This document shows positions 50,134-57,559 of a stretch of DNA of 64,000 nt, piece after piece. How positions within the stretch are numbered: position 1 is the first letter of the stretch; each line of letters opens with the position of its first letter. Position numbers and translations under genes: made by a program. The notes below the pieces were generated by a model. It saw only the letters and a program-made list of their open reading frames with translations, made no database searches and was not told the DNA's origin. Location of the stretch: NCBI RefSeq assembly GCF_014230085.1, contig NZ_JACHVB010000011.1, positions 1 to 64,000 of the forward strand, given 5' to 3'. The stretch is from Ruficoccus amylovorans (GTDB taxonomy: Bacteria > Verrucomicrobiota > Verrucomicrobiia > Opitutales > Cerasicoccaceae).

Positions 50134-50149
50134 AATCGTACATACGATT
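50134..50149. promoter_or_regulatory. palindromic operator of the LacI-type regulator
   Basis: AATCGTACATACGATT is a perfect inverted repeat of two 7-bp arms with a 2-nt centre. It lies 50 nt before the regulator ATG and is nearly identical to the site at 46055-46070. Autoregulation and control of the lacZ operon by the same protein are implied. Confidence 0.82.
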
Positions 50150-50198
50150 TTAATGCTTGCCTAGATCTTGGGTGTTATGGCTTATGAAGGAATCAGCC

Positions 50199-51317
50199 AT
50201 GTGTGCCTCCAAAAAAAACGTAGGTCTCAAGGACATTGCCGAAGCTACTGGCTATTCACGCATTACGGTCTCCTGCGCTCTGCGCTCCTCGCCCAAGGTC
50301 AAAGCCAGTACCGCCGCTATCATCAGAAAAAAAGCGTCCGAATTGGGTTATGTCCCCGATCCGCGTGTTTCCGCAGTGATGGCAAGCGTACGCGCAGCAA
50401 AAAAGCGCTATCAGGAGCCCCTTGCTTGGCTCAACGCCTCCCCCGAACGGTGGTATTGGCGGGACTACAAATGGTTGACCCCCTACATGGAAGGGGCTCA
50501 AAAAGAGTGTGCAGCGTTGGGATACCGGCTGGACGATTTCTGGCTGTATGAGCCTGGCATGACAGAAAAGCGGATGTCGCAGATACTGATCAATCGTGGC
50601 ATTCGCGGAGTCATTATTACGCCCGCGCCCACTATCCTGGGTGTCTCCCACCTGGCCTTCGATTGGGAACGCTTATGCGGCATCACCTTTGAGAGCGCAC
50701 TTCATTCCCCTCGCCTTCACCGTGTCGCACCCTCTTATCACTACAACCTAATGCTTGCCCTAAAAGTATTACGCCTAAATGGCTATAGGCGTATTGGCTT
50801 GTTCATGCATAATCTTGAGAACCGCCGTTCCCAAAACACCTATTTGGCAGCACTGCATTACTTTCAAAAAGACCTCCCCAAGCATGAGCAGGTACGGCCT
50901 TTAACCTTCAAAAGTATCTGGGGGCTTCCCAATGAAATTCAATTTTCCAAATGGGCTGCCGAGGAAAGTCAGAAACCAGATCAGGGAAATTTACGCGCAA
51001 AGCCATTGGGTATGCTCAGGGACTGGATAGCAAAGGAGCATCCAGACGCCATTGTCGTGCAGAACCAGAGTATAATAGAGTGGTTAATTGAACTCGGATT
51101 ATGCGTACCCAATGATATTGGTGTCGCCCACCTGGCCTTGGATGACGACTGTGCGGACTGGGCCGGAATCTGGCAGAACAAGCGGCACATTGGTGCCCAG
51201 GCAGTCCGCGAATTAATCACCATGCTTCAAACGAATCAAATCGGACCGCCTGAGATCTTCCACGAAACTTTGATCCGTGGTAATTGGCGCTATGGAAAAA
51301 CAATAAAATCGAGATAG
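50199..51317 (+). CDS. LacI-family transcriptional regulator
   Basis: This 372-residue protein has an N-terminal helix-turn-helix (VGLKDIAEATGYSRITVSCALRSSPKVKASTAAIIRKKASELGYVPDPRV), then a periplasmic-binding-like ligand domain containing RGVIITPAPT, YRRIGLFMHNLENRR and DIGVAHLALDDD. The start ATG 50199 is backed by AAGGA; MKESAM at 50184 is possible. It probably senses a sugar. The palindrome just upstream and its near copy before lacZ are probable binding sites. It runs opposite to the lacZ locus. Confidence 0.92.
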   Translation: MCASKKNVGLKDIAEATGYSRITVSCALRSSPKVKASTAAIIRKKASELGYVPDPRVSAVMASVRAAKKRYQEPLAWLNASPERWYWRDYKWLTPYMEGAQKECAALGYRLDDFWLYEPGMTEKRMSQILINRGIRGVIITPAPTILGVSHLAFDWERLCGITFESALHSPRLHRVAPSYHYNLMLALKVLRLNGYRRIGLFMHNLENRRSQNTYLAALHYFQKDLPKHEQVRPLTFKSIWGLPNEIQFSKWAAEESQKPDQGNLRAKPLGMLRDWIAKEHPDAIVVQNQSIIEWLIELGLCVPNDIGVAHLALDDDCADWAGIWQNKRHIGAQAVRELITMLQTNQIGPPEIFHETLIRGNWRYGKTIKSR

Positions 51318-51580
51318 CTTGTCACGGGGGACTCTGTAGAATAGTTGATTTCAAGCGCCTTTGGATAACGACAAAAAATGGCTTCCGAAACAGGCAGGCT
51401 CGGGGCGAGGCTGACGCCTTGTTAACTTATTTTGGGTCTCTGGCTGAGAAACGGAGAAAAACGGCCATTTTGGGGACTGTGGGCGAAAAGTGCTTAACAG
51501 GCCGGGTTCTCCGATGGCGGGGAGAGGGAGGGCGTGGCCATGCGGGCGGGTTTCGTAACCCTTTGCTGACAGCGGGATAT
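51318..51580. other. no gene: intergenic region before tRNA-Asn terminator
   Basis: About 260 nt without a supported gene. The open frames here run through the tRNA and are not credible. I see no further conserved structure. Confidence 0.6.
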
Positions 51581-51610
51581 AAAAAATCCCGAGCCAAACG
51601 TGGTCTCGGG
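51581..51610 (-). terminator. terminator after tRNA-Asn
   Basis: On the minus strand CCCGAG and CTCGGG pair around an 11-nt loop and are followed by ATTTTTT. It lies just downstream of the tRNA-Asn gene. Confidence 0.8.
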
Positions 51611-51659
51611 TCTCTGGAGTCAATCGGAAGCGGGGAGAGTTTCCGAAAGGAAAACTTGG

Positions 51660-51731
<72 letters not shown>

Positions 51732-51786
51732 ACTCTTGTATTGCGGAAGCGGCAAAAGAAACGGGAGGCACAAGGGCTTGGCAAGC

Positions 51787-51969
51787 ATGAATTTTTCATT
51801 TTTCAAAAAAACAGCGCTCCCAGAGCCTTATAGTCACGAATACCGAGAGATTCATCCCTCGGAAATAGAGCGCCTAAAGGGCGAATTGAAAGCAGTTAAG
51901 GATTCACGAAGTAAATCTCTCAACATCGGGAGCCCGCCAACCATACGTAGGATACTACAGATGGAATAA
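51787..51969 (+). CDS. possible small protein (60 aa)
   Basis: The sequence MNFSFFKKTALPEPYSHEYREIHPSEIERLKGELKAVKDSRSKSLNIGSPPTIRRILQME looks protein-like (helical, mixed charge). No family is recognised and no clear ribosome site precedes it. It may be spurious. Confidence 0.35.
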   Translation: MNFSFFKKTALPEPYSHEYREIHPSEIERLKGELKAVKDSRSKSLNIGSPPTIRRILQME

Positions 51970-52286
51970 GACCACTACCAGTCTCAACCGGGCATTATGC
52001 ACAAGGGTAGAAGCAATCGAAATCGGTGGTGAAACATCACCCTCAAACCTTCTCTCGCCATCCCCTTCCAGCGTAGTCCAGCCATCCAGGCCAGTATAAG
52101 GCCCAAGAGCTAACAGCAGCCAAAAACTTAAACGCCACAATTGACGCGAGAATTCTCCAGGCAAGCACTGCACGCGAACACAGCCCTCGCTTCGGTGAAA
52201 AAGTTTGCCTTGCTTTTCGGCGTCGAGCCCTTACCTTTTCCCGTTTTTCCACATCGCCGGCTCGGCCGGTCAACAGAAAAACGATT
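51970..52286. other. intergenic region upstream of rplY
   Basis: About 317 nt with no supported gene. Part of it probably contains the promoter of the rplY operon, but I see no confident -35/-10 pair. Short frames here are not credible. Confidence 0.5.
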
Positions 52287-52913
52287 ATGTCAGAACACAT
52301 CCTATCCGTATCCACACGCGAGGGCCAAGGCCGGGGCTTTGCCCGCCGCCTGCGCGCACAGGGCAGCATCCCTGCAGTCATCTACGGAAAAAGCGGCTCC
52401 AACAAACTAGCCGTAACCGAGAAAGACTTTTTGCTGCTCATGCGCGAGATCGGTGGCTCCGCTACCATCGTGACCCTTGAGAACGACAAGGGTGGCAAGA
52501 CCACCACCCTCATCCAGGCCGTGCAGCGCAATCCGCGCACCGACCGTTTCGAACACATCGACTTCCTCGAAGTCAGCGCCAACCAGACCATCACCGCCCA
52601 CATCCCGGTGCACACGCACGGTGAAGCCAAGGGCGTCAAGACGGGCGGCGGCTCACTTGAGATCTCCCTCCACGAAGTGGAAGTCTCCTGCCTGCCCAAG
52701 GACCTGCCCGAGCAGATCGACCTGGACGTCTCCGGCCTCGACATCGGCAACACCATCCACGTGGCGGGACTCCCCGAGATCAAGGGCGTGACCTACCAGG
52801 GCGACCCTGAAACCGTTGTGGTCATTTGCAATGCCCCGATGGCCGAGGAGGCAACCGACTCCGCCGAAGGCGAAGAAACCGCCGAAGGCGAAAAACCCGG
52901 GGAAGAGGCTTAA
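52287..52913 (+). CDS. rplY: 50S ribosomal protein L25/Ctc
   Basis: This 208-residue protein has the L25 domain with SEHILSVSTREGQGRGFARRLRAQGSIPAVIYGKSGS, followed by the Ctc C-terminal domain (VSANQTITAHIPVHTHGEAKGVKTGGG and LPKDLPEQIDLDVSGLDIGNTIHV). It binds 5S rRNA. The long form with the extra domain is the general-stress type. The tail is acidic and rich in Glu. It is followed by pth after 33 nt in the usual order. Confidence 0.95.
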   Translation: MSEHILSVSTREGQGRGFARRLRAQGSIPAVIYGKSGSNKLAVTEKDFLLLMREIGGSATIVTLENDKGGKTTTLIQAVQRNPRTDRFEHIDFLEVSANQTITAHIPVHTHGEAKGVKTGGGSLEISLHEVEVSCLPKDLPEQIDLDVSGLDIGNTIHVAGLPEIKGVTYQGDPETVVVICNAPMAEEATDSAEGEETAEGEKPGEEA

Positions 52914-52946
52914 GCCTCCCTCCCCTCTTCACGTTCTTTTACAGTC

Positions 52947-53537
52947 ATGTCTATCGCCGTTATCGTCGGCCTGGGAAACCCCGGACCGGAGTATAGCGGT
53001 ACCCGCCACAATATAGGCTTCGCGGTGGTTGACGCCCTCGCGACCGAACAGGGAGCGGCCTGGAAAAACGAAAAAAGATTCCAGGCCGAAACCGCCAAGG
53101 TCTCCCTCGCCGGCCAGTCTGTGGTGCTGATGAAGCCGTTGACCTATGTCAACGACAGTGGTCGCGCCCTCGGGGCGTGGCTGCGCTTCCACCGGCAACC
53201 GGCTTCCGCAGCTATTGTCGCCTATGACGAGATCAATCTCGAACTTGGGCGGCTCAAGCTCAGCCTCAACGGCAGCGCCGGCGGGCACAACGGCATCTCC
53301 AGCCTGCTGCGAGATGCCGGGGCGGGATTCCTCCGGTACCGCATCGGTATCGGCGGCAAGAGCCACCCGGCGATGGACTTAAAAGACTGGGTCCTGGGCA
53401 GATTCACCGAGGCGGAAAACGCCCTCATAACTGCCCGGATGCCCGACTACCTGAAAGGCCTGCATCTGCTCCTGTCACGGGGCGTCGAAACGGCCATGAA
53501 TCAACTTAACACCCGATCCCATTCCGAACCAGCATGA
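52947..53537 (+). CDS. pth: peptidyl-tRNA hydrolase
   Basis: This 196-residue enzyme recycles peptidyl-tRNA. The family motifs are present: VGLGNPGPEYSGTRHNIGF (Asn11 and the catalytic His21), MKPLTYVNDSG, and AYDEINLELGRLKL with GSAGGHNGISSL. It overlaps rpsF by four bases (ATGA). Confidence 0.96.
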   Translation: MSIAVIVGLGNPGPEYSGTRHNIGFAVVDALATEQGAAWKNEKRFQAETAKVSLAGQSVVLMKPLTYVNDSGRALGAWLRFHRQPASAAIVAYDEINLELGRLKLSLNGSAGGHNGISSLLRDAGAGFLRYRIGIGGKSHPAMDLKDWVLGRFTEAENALITARMPDYLKGLHLLLSRGVETAMNQLNTRSHSEPA

Positions 53538-53839
53538 GCGACACAGCAACCCAGAGCCAGTACCTGGCCACCGTCATCCTCGACACCCGCAACTACACCG
53601 ACGCGGTTGAAACCCTGATCGAAAAGATCAAGGACGGCTTCACCGCCATCGGCTTTGAAGTCGGCAAGGTCGAAAACCTCGGCCAGAAGGACTTCGTCCG
53701 CACTACTGACCGCCACTTTCAGGGCGGCATCTTCGTGCAGTACGCGCTGACCGGCCCGGCCGCGGCTTCGACCCAGATCCAGGAGAAGTTCCGCCTCGAC
53801 AAGCAGGTCAACCGCATCCTCGTCCAGTCCAAGGACTGA
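53534..53839 (+). CDS. rpsF: 30S ribosomal protein S6
   Basis: This 101-residue protein has the S6 beta-alpha-beta pattern (YLATVILDTRNYTDAVETLIEKIKDGFTAIGFEVGKVENLGQKDF, then HFQGGIFVQYALTGPAAASTQIQEKFRLDKQVNRILV). It binds 16S rRNA with S18. The start overlaps pth. In many bacteria rpsR and rplI follow ssb, but neither is seen here. Confidence 0.93.
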   Translation: MSDTATQSQYLATVILDTRNYTDAVETLIEKIKDGFTAIGFEVGKVENLGQKDFVRTTDRHFQGGIFVQYALTGPAAASTQIQEKFRLDKQVNRILVQSKD

Positions 53840-53905
53840 GCGGAAATCGCTCCGGCAATTTGAATGACAGTTGACCCGCCGCTGGCGGGTCTTCAGGCTC
53901 CTTTC

Positions 53906-54358
53906 ATGGCCTCATACAACAAAGTTATTCTTCTCGGTAATCTGACTCGCGACCCTGAAGTGCGCGTCACACCCGGCGGTATGTCCATCTGTAAATTTGG
54001 ACTGGCCGTGAACCGCAACTTCACCACCAAGGACGGCGAGAAGCGCGAAGAGACCACTTTCGTGGACATCGACGCCTTTGGCCGCCAGGCTGAGGTCATT
54101 GCCAAATACCTCGGCAAGGGCCGCTCGATCTTCGTGGAAGGCCGCCTGCGCCTCGACCAGTGGGACGACAAAGGCTCCGGCGAAAAGCGCAGCAAACTCG
54201 GCGTGGTGCTGGAGAATTTCCAGTTTGTCGGCGGTCGTGACGACGCCGGGGCCGGTGGTGGCAATGGCGGTGGCTATGAGCAAAGTTCCCCCCCTCCCCG
54301 CACGACTGGACGCCAATCCACCCCAGAACCTGATGTGGACGAAGACGTCCCCTTCTGA
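53906..54358 (+). CDS. ssb: single-stranded DNA-binding protein
   Basis: This 150-residue OB-fold protein starts MASYNKVILLGNLTRDPEVRVTPGGMSICKFGLAVNRN and includes EKREETTFVDIDAFGRQAEVIAKYLGKGRSIFVEGRLRLDQWDDKGSGEKRSKLGVV. A Gly/Gln-rich linker is followed by the partner-binding tip DVDEDVPF. ATG 53906 is chosen on homology; a longer frame upstream is unlikely. It is followed by a strong terminator. Confidence 0.96.
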   Translation: MASYNKVILLGNLTRDPEVRVTPGGMSICKFGLAVNRNFTTKDGEKREETTFVDIDAFGRQAEVIAKYLGKGRSIFVEGRLRLDQWDDKGSGEKRSKLGVVLENFQFVGGRDDAGAGGGNGGGYEQSSPPPRTTGRQSTPEPDVDEDVPF

Positions 54359-54383
54359 GCCGAACAATCAACAACTTTTTCAC

Positions 54384-54416
54384 AAACGGATTCGCAGCTG
54401 CGAATCCGTTTTTTTT
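54384..54416 (+). terminator. terminator after ssb
   Basis: A perfect 24-nt palindrome (54386-54409), arms ACGGATTCGCAG and CTGCGAATCCGT, is followed by a T-run on the plus strand. It ends the rplY-pth-rpsF-ssb operon. Confidence 0.92.
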
Positions 54417-54510
54417 GAGCGACACAGAATTTGGTCCAAATTTAGCCCTGTTTTTTACGAAAAAGAGCGACTTTTTCCCGAATTAGGGGTTTAAATGAGT
54501 CCATCCGACA

Positions 54511-55143
54511 ATGATCCGGCTCCATCTCTCCCGTGGCTTACTCATGGTCCGCCAGGCCTTGCTGGCGGGCGTATGCTTGTGTGCCGCCGGAATCGCTACT
54601 GCTGATGAGGCGCTCGTTGAACACTCCCCCTTCCTGCCCCCCGGCTGGGGAGAAAAAAAAGTAACGCCGCCGGCCGCTATCACCACTGCCCCCAGCTTTA
54701 TCAGCCGCCAACTGGAGTTCAAAGGGCTGATCGAGATGGACGGCGTGACGCGCTTCAGCATTTTCGACAAGAAAAACAACGTCGGGCACTGGGTTACAGT
54801 CGATGAGTCGATCAACGATTTTGAAGTTGTTCGCTACGACCCTCAAAAGCAGAGCATCCTGATTCGCTCCGGCGGCCAGACGGAGGAAATCGCCCTCGCC
54901 ACCGCGGACGACAGCCCCATGCAGATCAGCGGGGCACCCGTCTCCTCTGTCCGGGCAACCGTCAGTTCGCGCCCGGTCGTCACCCTTCCGACAACGGGGA
55001 ACAACAGCTCCGAGCGTAGTCCGGGCCCCAAAATACCACGTCGCCGCATTGTCCGCCCCGACGATGCTTCAAGTGCTGCCCAAGCGAACGACAAGCTCAC
55101 CGACACCCCGGCAAGCCCCCTTCCCTCTCCCCCGTCCTCCTAG
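54511..55143 (+). CDS. secreted protein of unknown function
   Basis: This 210-residue protein has a signal peptide (LLMVRQALLAGVCLCAAGIATADE) then a region containing HSPFLPPGWGEKKVT, FKGLIEMDGVTRFSIFDKKNNVGHWVTVDESIN and RYDPQKQSILIRSGGQTEEIAL, a type of beta-rich domain seen in secretion-system accessory proteins. The Pro/Ser-rich C-terminus is low-complexity. I cannot name it. ATG 54541 is a possible shorter start. Confidence 0.75.
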   Translation: MIRLHLSRGLLMVRQALLAGVCLCAAGIATADEALVEHSPFLPPGWGEKKVTPPAAITTAPSFISRQLEFKGLIEMDGVTRFSIFDKKNNVGHWVTVDESINDFEVVRYDPQKQSILIRSGGQTEEIALATADDSPMQISGAPVSSVRATVSSRPVVTLPTTGNNSSERSPGPKIPRRRIVRPDDASSAAQANDKLTDTPASPLPSPPSS

Positions 55144-55413
55144 GTTTTTTCTATAAGGATTGAGTCTGTACGCCCCAACCAACGCTGCAGGCAGATTGCG
55201 GGTTCAGCCGGCCCTGCCCTTTCGCTGCTAAGGCATCGCGTCAAGGGTTGGCTGCTCTTTCCGCGGCGCACCTCTAGACCGGCAAGGCTCCCCTCTGCCT
55301 GCCCACTTGACCTCTGCCATTCTCAAAATCGTCAACAGGCCGAATGCCTTCTGATCAGGCATTAGACAACACCCATCTGTAGCGACTTTCCTGCATTTTT
55401 ACGCATTCATGAC
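55144..55413. other. intergenic region before tRNA-Val
   Basis: About 270 nt with no supported gene, ending in the promoter of tRNA-Val. A short inverted repeat (GCCTTCTGATCAGGC) is visible near 55347. Confidence 0.5.
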
Positions 55414-55442
55414 TTGAATTCCGTAAGCAAACTGGCAATATC
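55414..55442 (+). promoter_or_regulatory. predicted promoter of tRNA-Val
   Basis: TTGAAT (55414-55419), 17 nt, then AATATC (55437-55442), 11 nt before the tRNA 5' end. The spacing is right for a sigma70 promoter. Confidence 0.6.
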
Positions 55443-55453
55443 CCCGTTTTTCC

Positions 55454-55527
55454 GGTCGTTTAGCTCAGTTGGTTAGAGCGCTACATTCACATTGTAGAAG
55501 TCACTGGTTCGAGTCCAGTAACGACCA
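55454..55527 (+). tRNA. tRNA-Val (anticodon CAC), integration site
   Basis: The cloverleaf is GGTCGTT..AACGACC, with CTACA/TGTAG as anticodon stem around loop TTCACAT and GTTCGAGTCC in the T-arm. The genomic CCA follows to 55530. The 3' part overlaps the end of an integrase gene on the opposite strand, so this tRNA is the target of an integrative element on its right. Confidence 0.95.
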
Positions 55528-56804
55528 CCATTTTGGGGTGTTTCATTCAGACCGGAAAATGCTGCAATTATGCGGCCTACAACCTGATTATAAATGGTTT
55601 CCGCAATCTTTACTTCCAATCCATCCGTGTTACGTTGTGACAGCAAAGGACCCGAAAAGTCAGGCTCGGGAGCGGTTTCGGGAGTGAACGACTCGCTCCC
55701 GAAAAGGTCTTTCAAGCTCTGCGGCTGGGGCAACTGCTGCACCTTCAGGTAATGCCGCTCGGTCGTGCTGTAATGCTTGTGCCGTAGTATCTGTTGAATG
55801 GTCGTCAGAGGCACACCGTTGACAGCCAGGATATACCCGAAGGTATGCCGCAAGGAGTGGAAATCCAAGTCCCCGAACTCATTTGAGTAAACCAGCCCGA
55901 CGCGCTCCTGATCCCGCTTGAACTGATCCGTACCGGGTATGATGAAGTCCAGCACCGGATCGACCGTCTCGGCTCCGTCCGGGCGCATCTCCCGCAGCTT
56001 GGTAGCAACCTTGGCCATGATCGGTACGCGCTCGGTCTTGTGGTTCTTGGAGTTCTCGGCCCGGATAATCACATGCGGGTCGAGTTTATCCAGAAAAACG
56101 TCTCCCCACCGAAGCGTGGCCAGTTCTTCCTTGCGAAGTCCGGTCCAGTGCAACAACCAGATGGCAATCCGGTAGTCGGCCCGCTTGAGCGGCGCCCCCT
56201 TCTCCATGAACAGGGTCAGCTCTTCCAGCGTCCAGACACGCCGCCGCTTCGTCTCGTGTCCTCTTGTCTCGCCTTTCTCGACATACGCCAACACGTTTTT
56301 CTCGATGTGCCCGGGGCGCTTGAGCCAGTTGAGGAAGGCCCGCAGACTGACCAGATGCTCGTTGACGCATTTCACAGACAAAGGCTTGCCGGTCTTCTCC
56401 CCGATCAAGTCCCCCGAGCGCCATTTCTCAAAACTGGCCGCAGTCACGTCCTCGACTGTTTCCCAGCCGCAAGCCTCAGCCGTCACCCGGATACGCCGCA
56501 CGGTGTCGTGCACATGCTTTTCACTGCGCCGTTTACTCGTCAGAGCCTTGGCGTAATCTTCGGTTAATTCCACCAGGTCGAGTGTGGGTGCTCCCCACAG
56601 GCCCGAAGGGATGGGCAAGCCCTCATGCCGGAGTTCGAGCACTTTGCAGTAGTCCCGCAGGTGCCTTTCCGCAATGGTCTTGTCCGTCGTTTTGAGAGCC
56701 ACCGTGCTTTTGGACTTCATCCAATTCATGCGGAATGAGCCGCTGTAGCTCTCGGCCACAACGGTCTTACCATTCACACGGCGGCGTGGCTTGAAAACCC
56801 TCAT
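55473..56804 (-). CDS. tyrosine-type site-specific integrase ending inside tRNA-Val
   Basis: This 443-residue integrase has the tyrosine recombinase core: catalytic Arg in TGLRKEELATLRW, HSLRHTFG, and LRHKHYSTTERHYL with the nucleophilic Tyr. The N-terminal half has the SAM-like core-binding domain. The last residues (GGRYWTRTSDFYNVNVAL) are encoded by the antisense strand of the tRNA gene and its CCA. So the tRNA sequence is also coding, and the attachment core probably lies here. The start overlaps the stop of the excisionase-like gene. Confidence 0.94.
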   Translation of the reverse strand: MRVFKPRRRVNGKTVVAESYSGSFRMNWMKSKSTVALKTTDKTIAERHLRDYCKVLELRHEGLPIPSGLWGAPTLDLVELTEDYAKALTSKRRSEKHVHDTVRRIRVTAEACGWETVEDVTAASFEKWRSGDLIGEKTGKPLSVKCVNEHLVSLRAFLNWLKRPGHIEKNVLAYVEKGETRGHETKRRRVWTLEELTLFMEKGAPLKRADYRIAIWLLHWTGLRKEELATLRWGDVFLDKLDPHVIIRAENSKNHKTERVPIMAKVATKLREMRPDGAETVDPVLDFIIPGTDQFKRDQERVGLVYSNEFGDLDFHSLRHTFGYILAVNGVPLTTIQQILRHKHYSTTERHYLKVQQLPQPQSLKDLFGSESFTPETAPEPDFSGPLLSQRNTDGLEVKIAETIYNQVVGRIIAAFSGLNETPQNGGRYWTRTSDFYNVNVAL

Positions 56805-56983
56805 CGCCGCCCCTTTCTAAGCCGCTCGATGTAGGCTTTCATATCCGAGAGCAGCAGACGCGCACGCCCCCGCTCACGGATGGTTCTCGGCAGGAGGCCG
56901 TCGGCAATCAGACGGTACAGACTGCGCCGGGAAATCCCCAGCATGGCAGCGGCCTCGTTTACGGTTATCGTTGTATCGTTCAT
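56801..56983 (-). CDS. excisionase-like HTH protein
   Basis: This 60-residue protein (MNDTTITVNEAAAMLGISRRSLYRLIADGLLPRTIRERGRARLLLSDMKAYIERLRKGRR) has a MerR-like winged HTH of the AlpA/Xis family. It is translationally coupled to the integrase (ATGA) and probably controls excision direction. Confidence 0.88.
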   Translation of the reverse strand: MNDTTITVNEAAAMLGISRRSLYRLIADGLLPRTIRERGRARLLLSDMKAYIERLRKGRR

Positions 56984-57026
56984 AAAACAGTTGGATGGAT
57001 GGCGGGAGGTTGAACGGTAGTGAGTG

Positions 57027-57377
57027 TTATTTGTCAGAGTCTTTCTCGGTGGCTTCGTCCTGTTCGGCGTTGACGGTTTCGATCTCTGGCATTTGTAGCT
57101 TGTGGAAGGGAATCATCTGCTTCCAACGCGTCTCAGTCTTGGGGAGCTTGGAAACCATATCGGCAAACTTGACCCCGAGACGCCAAAACGCTGCCCCGGT
57201 AAAATAATCCTTGGCCAATGGCTCGATGATGAACGCCAAGAGCGCGGAACTCGACTTGAACCCGTGCCTCTTGCGCACGCGCTCCAACTCGTCCGCTTCT
57301 TCGTCGGTCAGATAGATTGTCACCTTCCGGGTGCGCGGCCCGCGATCAGCGGGAAGTTTCGGTCCTGGCTTAACCAT
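57027..57377 (-). CDS. ribbon-helix-helix regulator
   Basis: This 116-residue protein has KVTIYLTDEEADELERVRKRHGFKSSSALLAFIIEP near residue 17-52, a ribbon-helix-helix DNA-binding motif. The C-terminal part is unrelated and acidic. ATG 57377 is chosen because the long frame upstream is Cys-rich and unlikely. Two 14-bp repeats lie just upstream of the start and are probable operators. Confidence 0.78.
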   Translation of the reverse strand: MVKPGPKLPADRGPRTRKVTIYLTDEEADELERVRKRHGFKSSSALLAFIIEPLAKDYFTGAAFWRLGVKFADMVSKLPKTETRWKQMIPFHKLQMPEIETVNAEQDEATEKDSDK

Positions 57378-57396
57378 GACCAAGACAGAAACACAA

Positions 57397-57434
57397 CTGC
57401 ACGTGTAGATCAAGAAAAATCTGCACGTGCAGAT
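57397..57434. promoter_or_regulatory. paired operator upstream of the RHH gene
   Basis: CTGCACGTGTAGAT (57397-57410) and CTGCACGTGCAGAT (57421-57434) are 14-bp repeats 24 bp apart. The second extends to a 16-bp perfect palindrome. The position just upstream of the regulator fits autoregulation. Confidence 0.72.
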
Positions 57435-57559
57435 GAGGTTTTTCAAAAAGCTTGCACCAAACCAGAATACTACAATATCACAGTGCAGGGATGACCTTGC
57501 CAATAGGCAAAGCCTAACATGTAAGCCATCCACACAACAGCCAAGCAATCACACATAAG

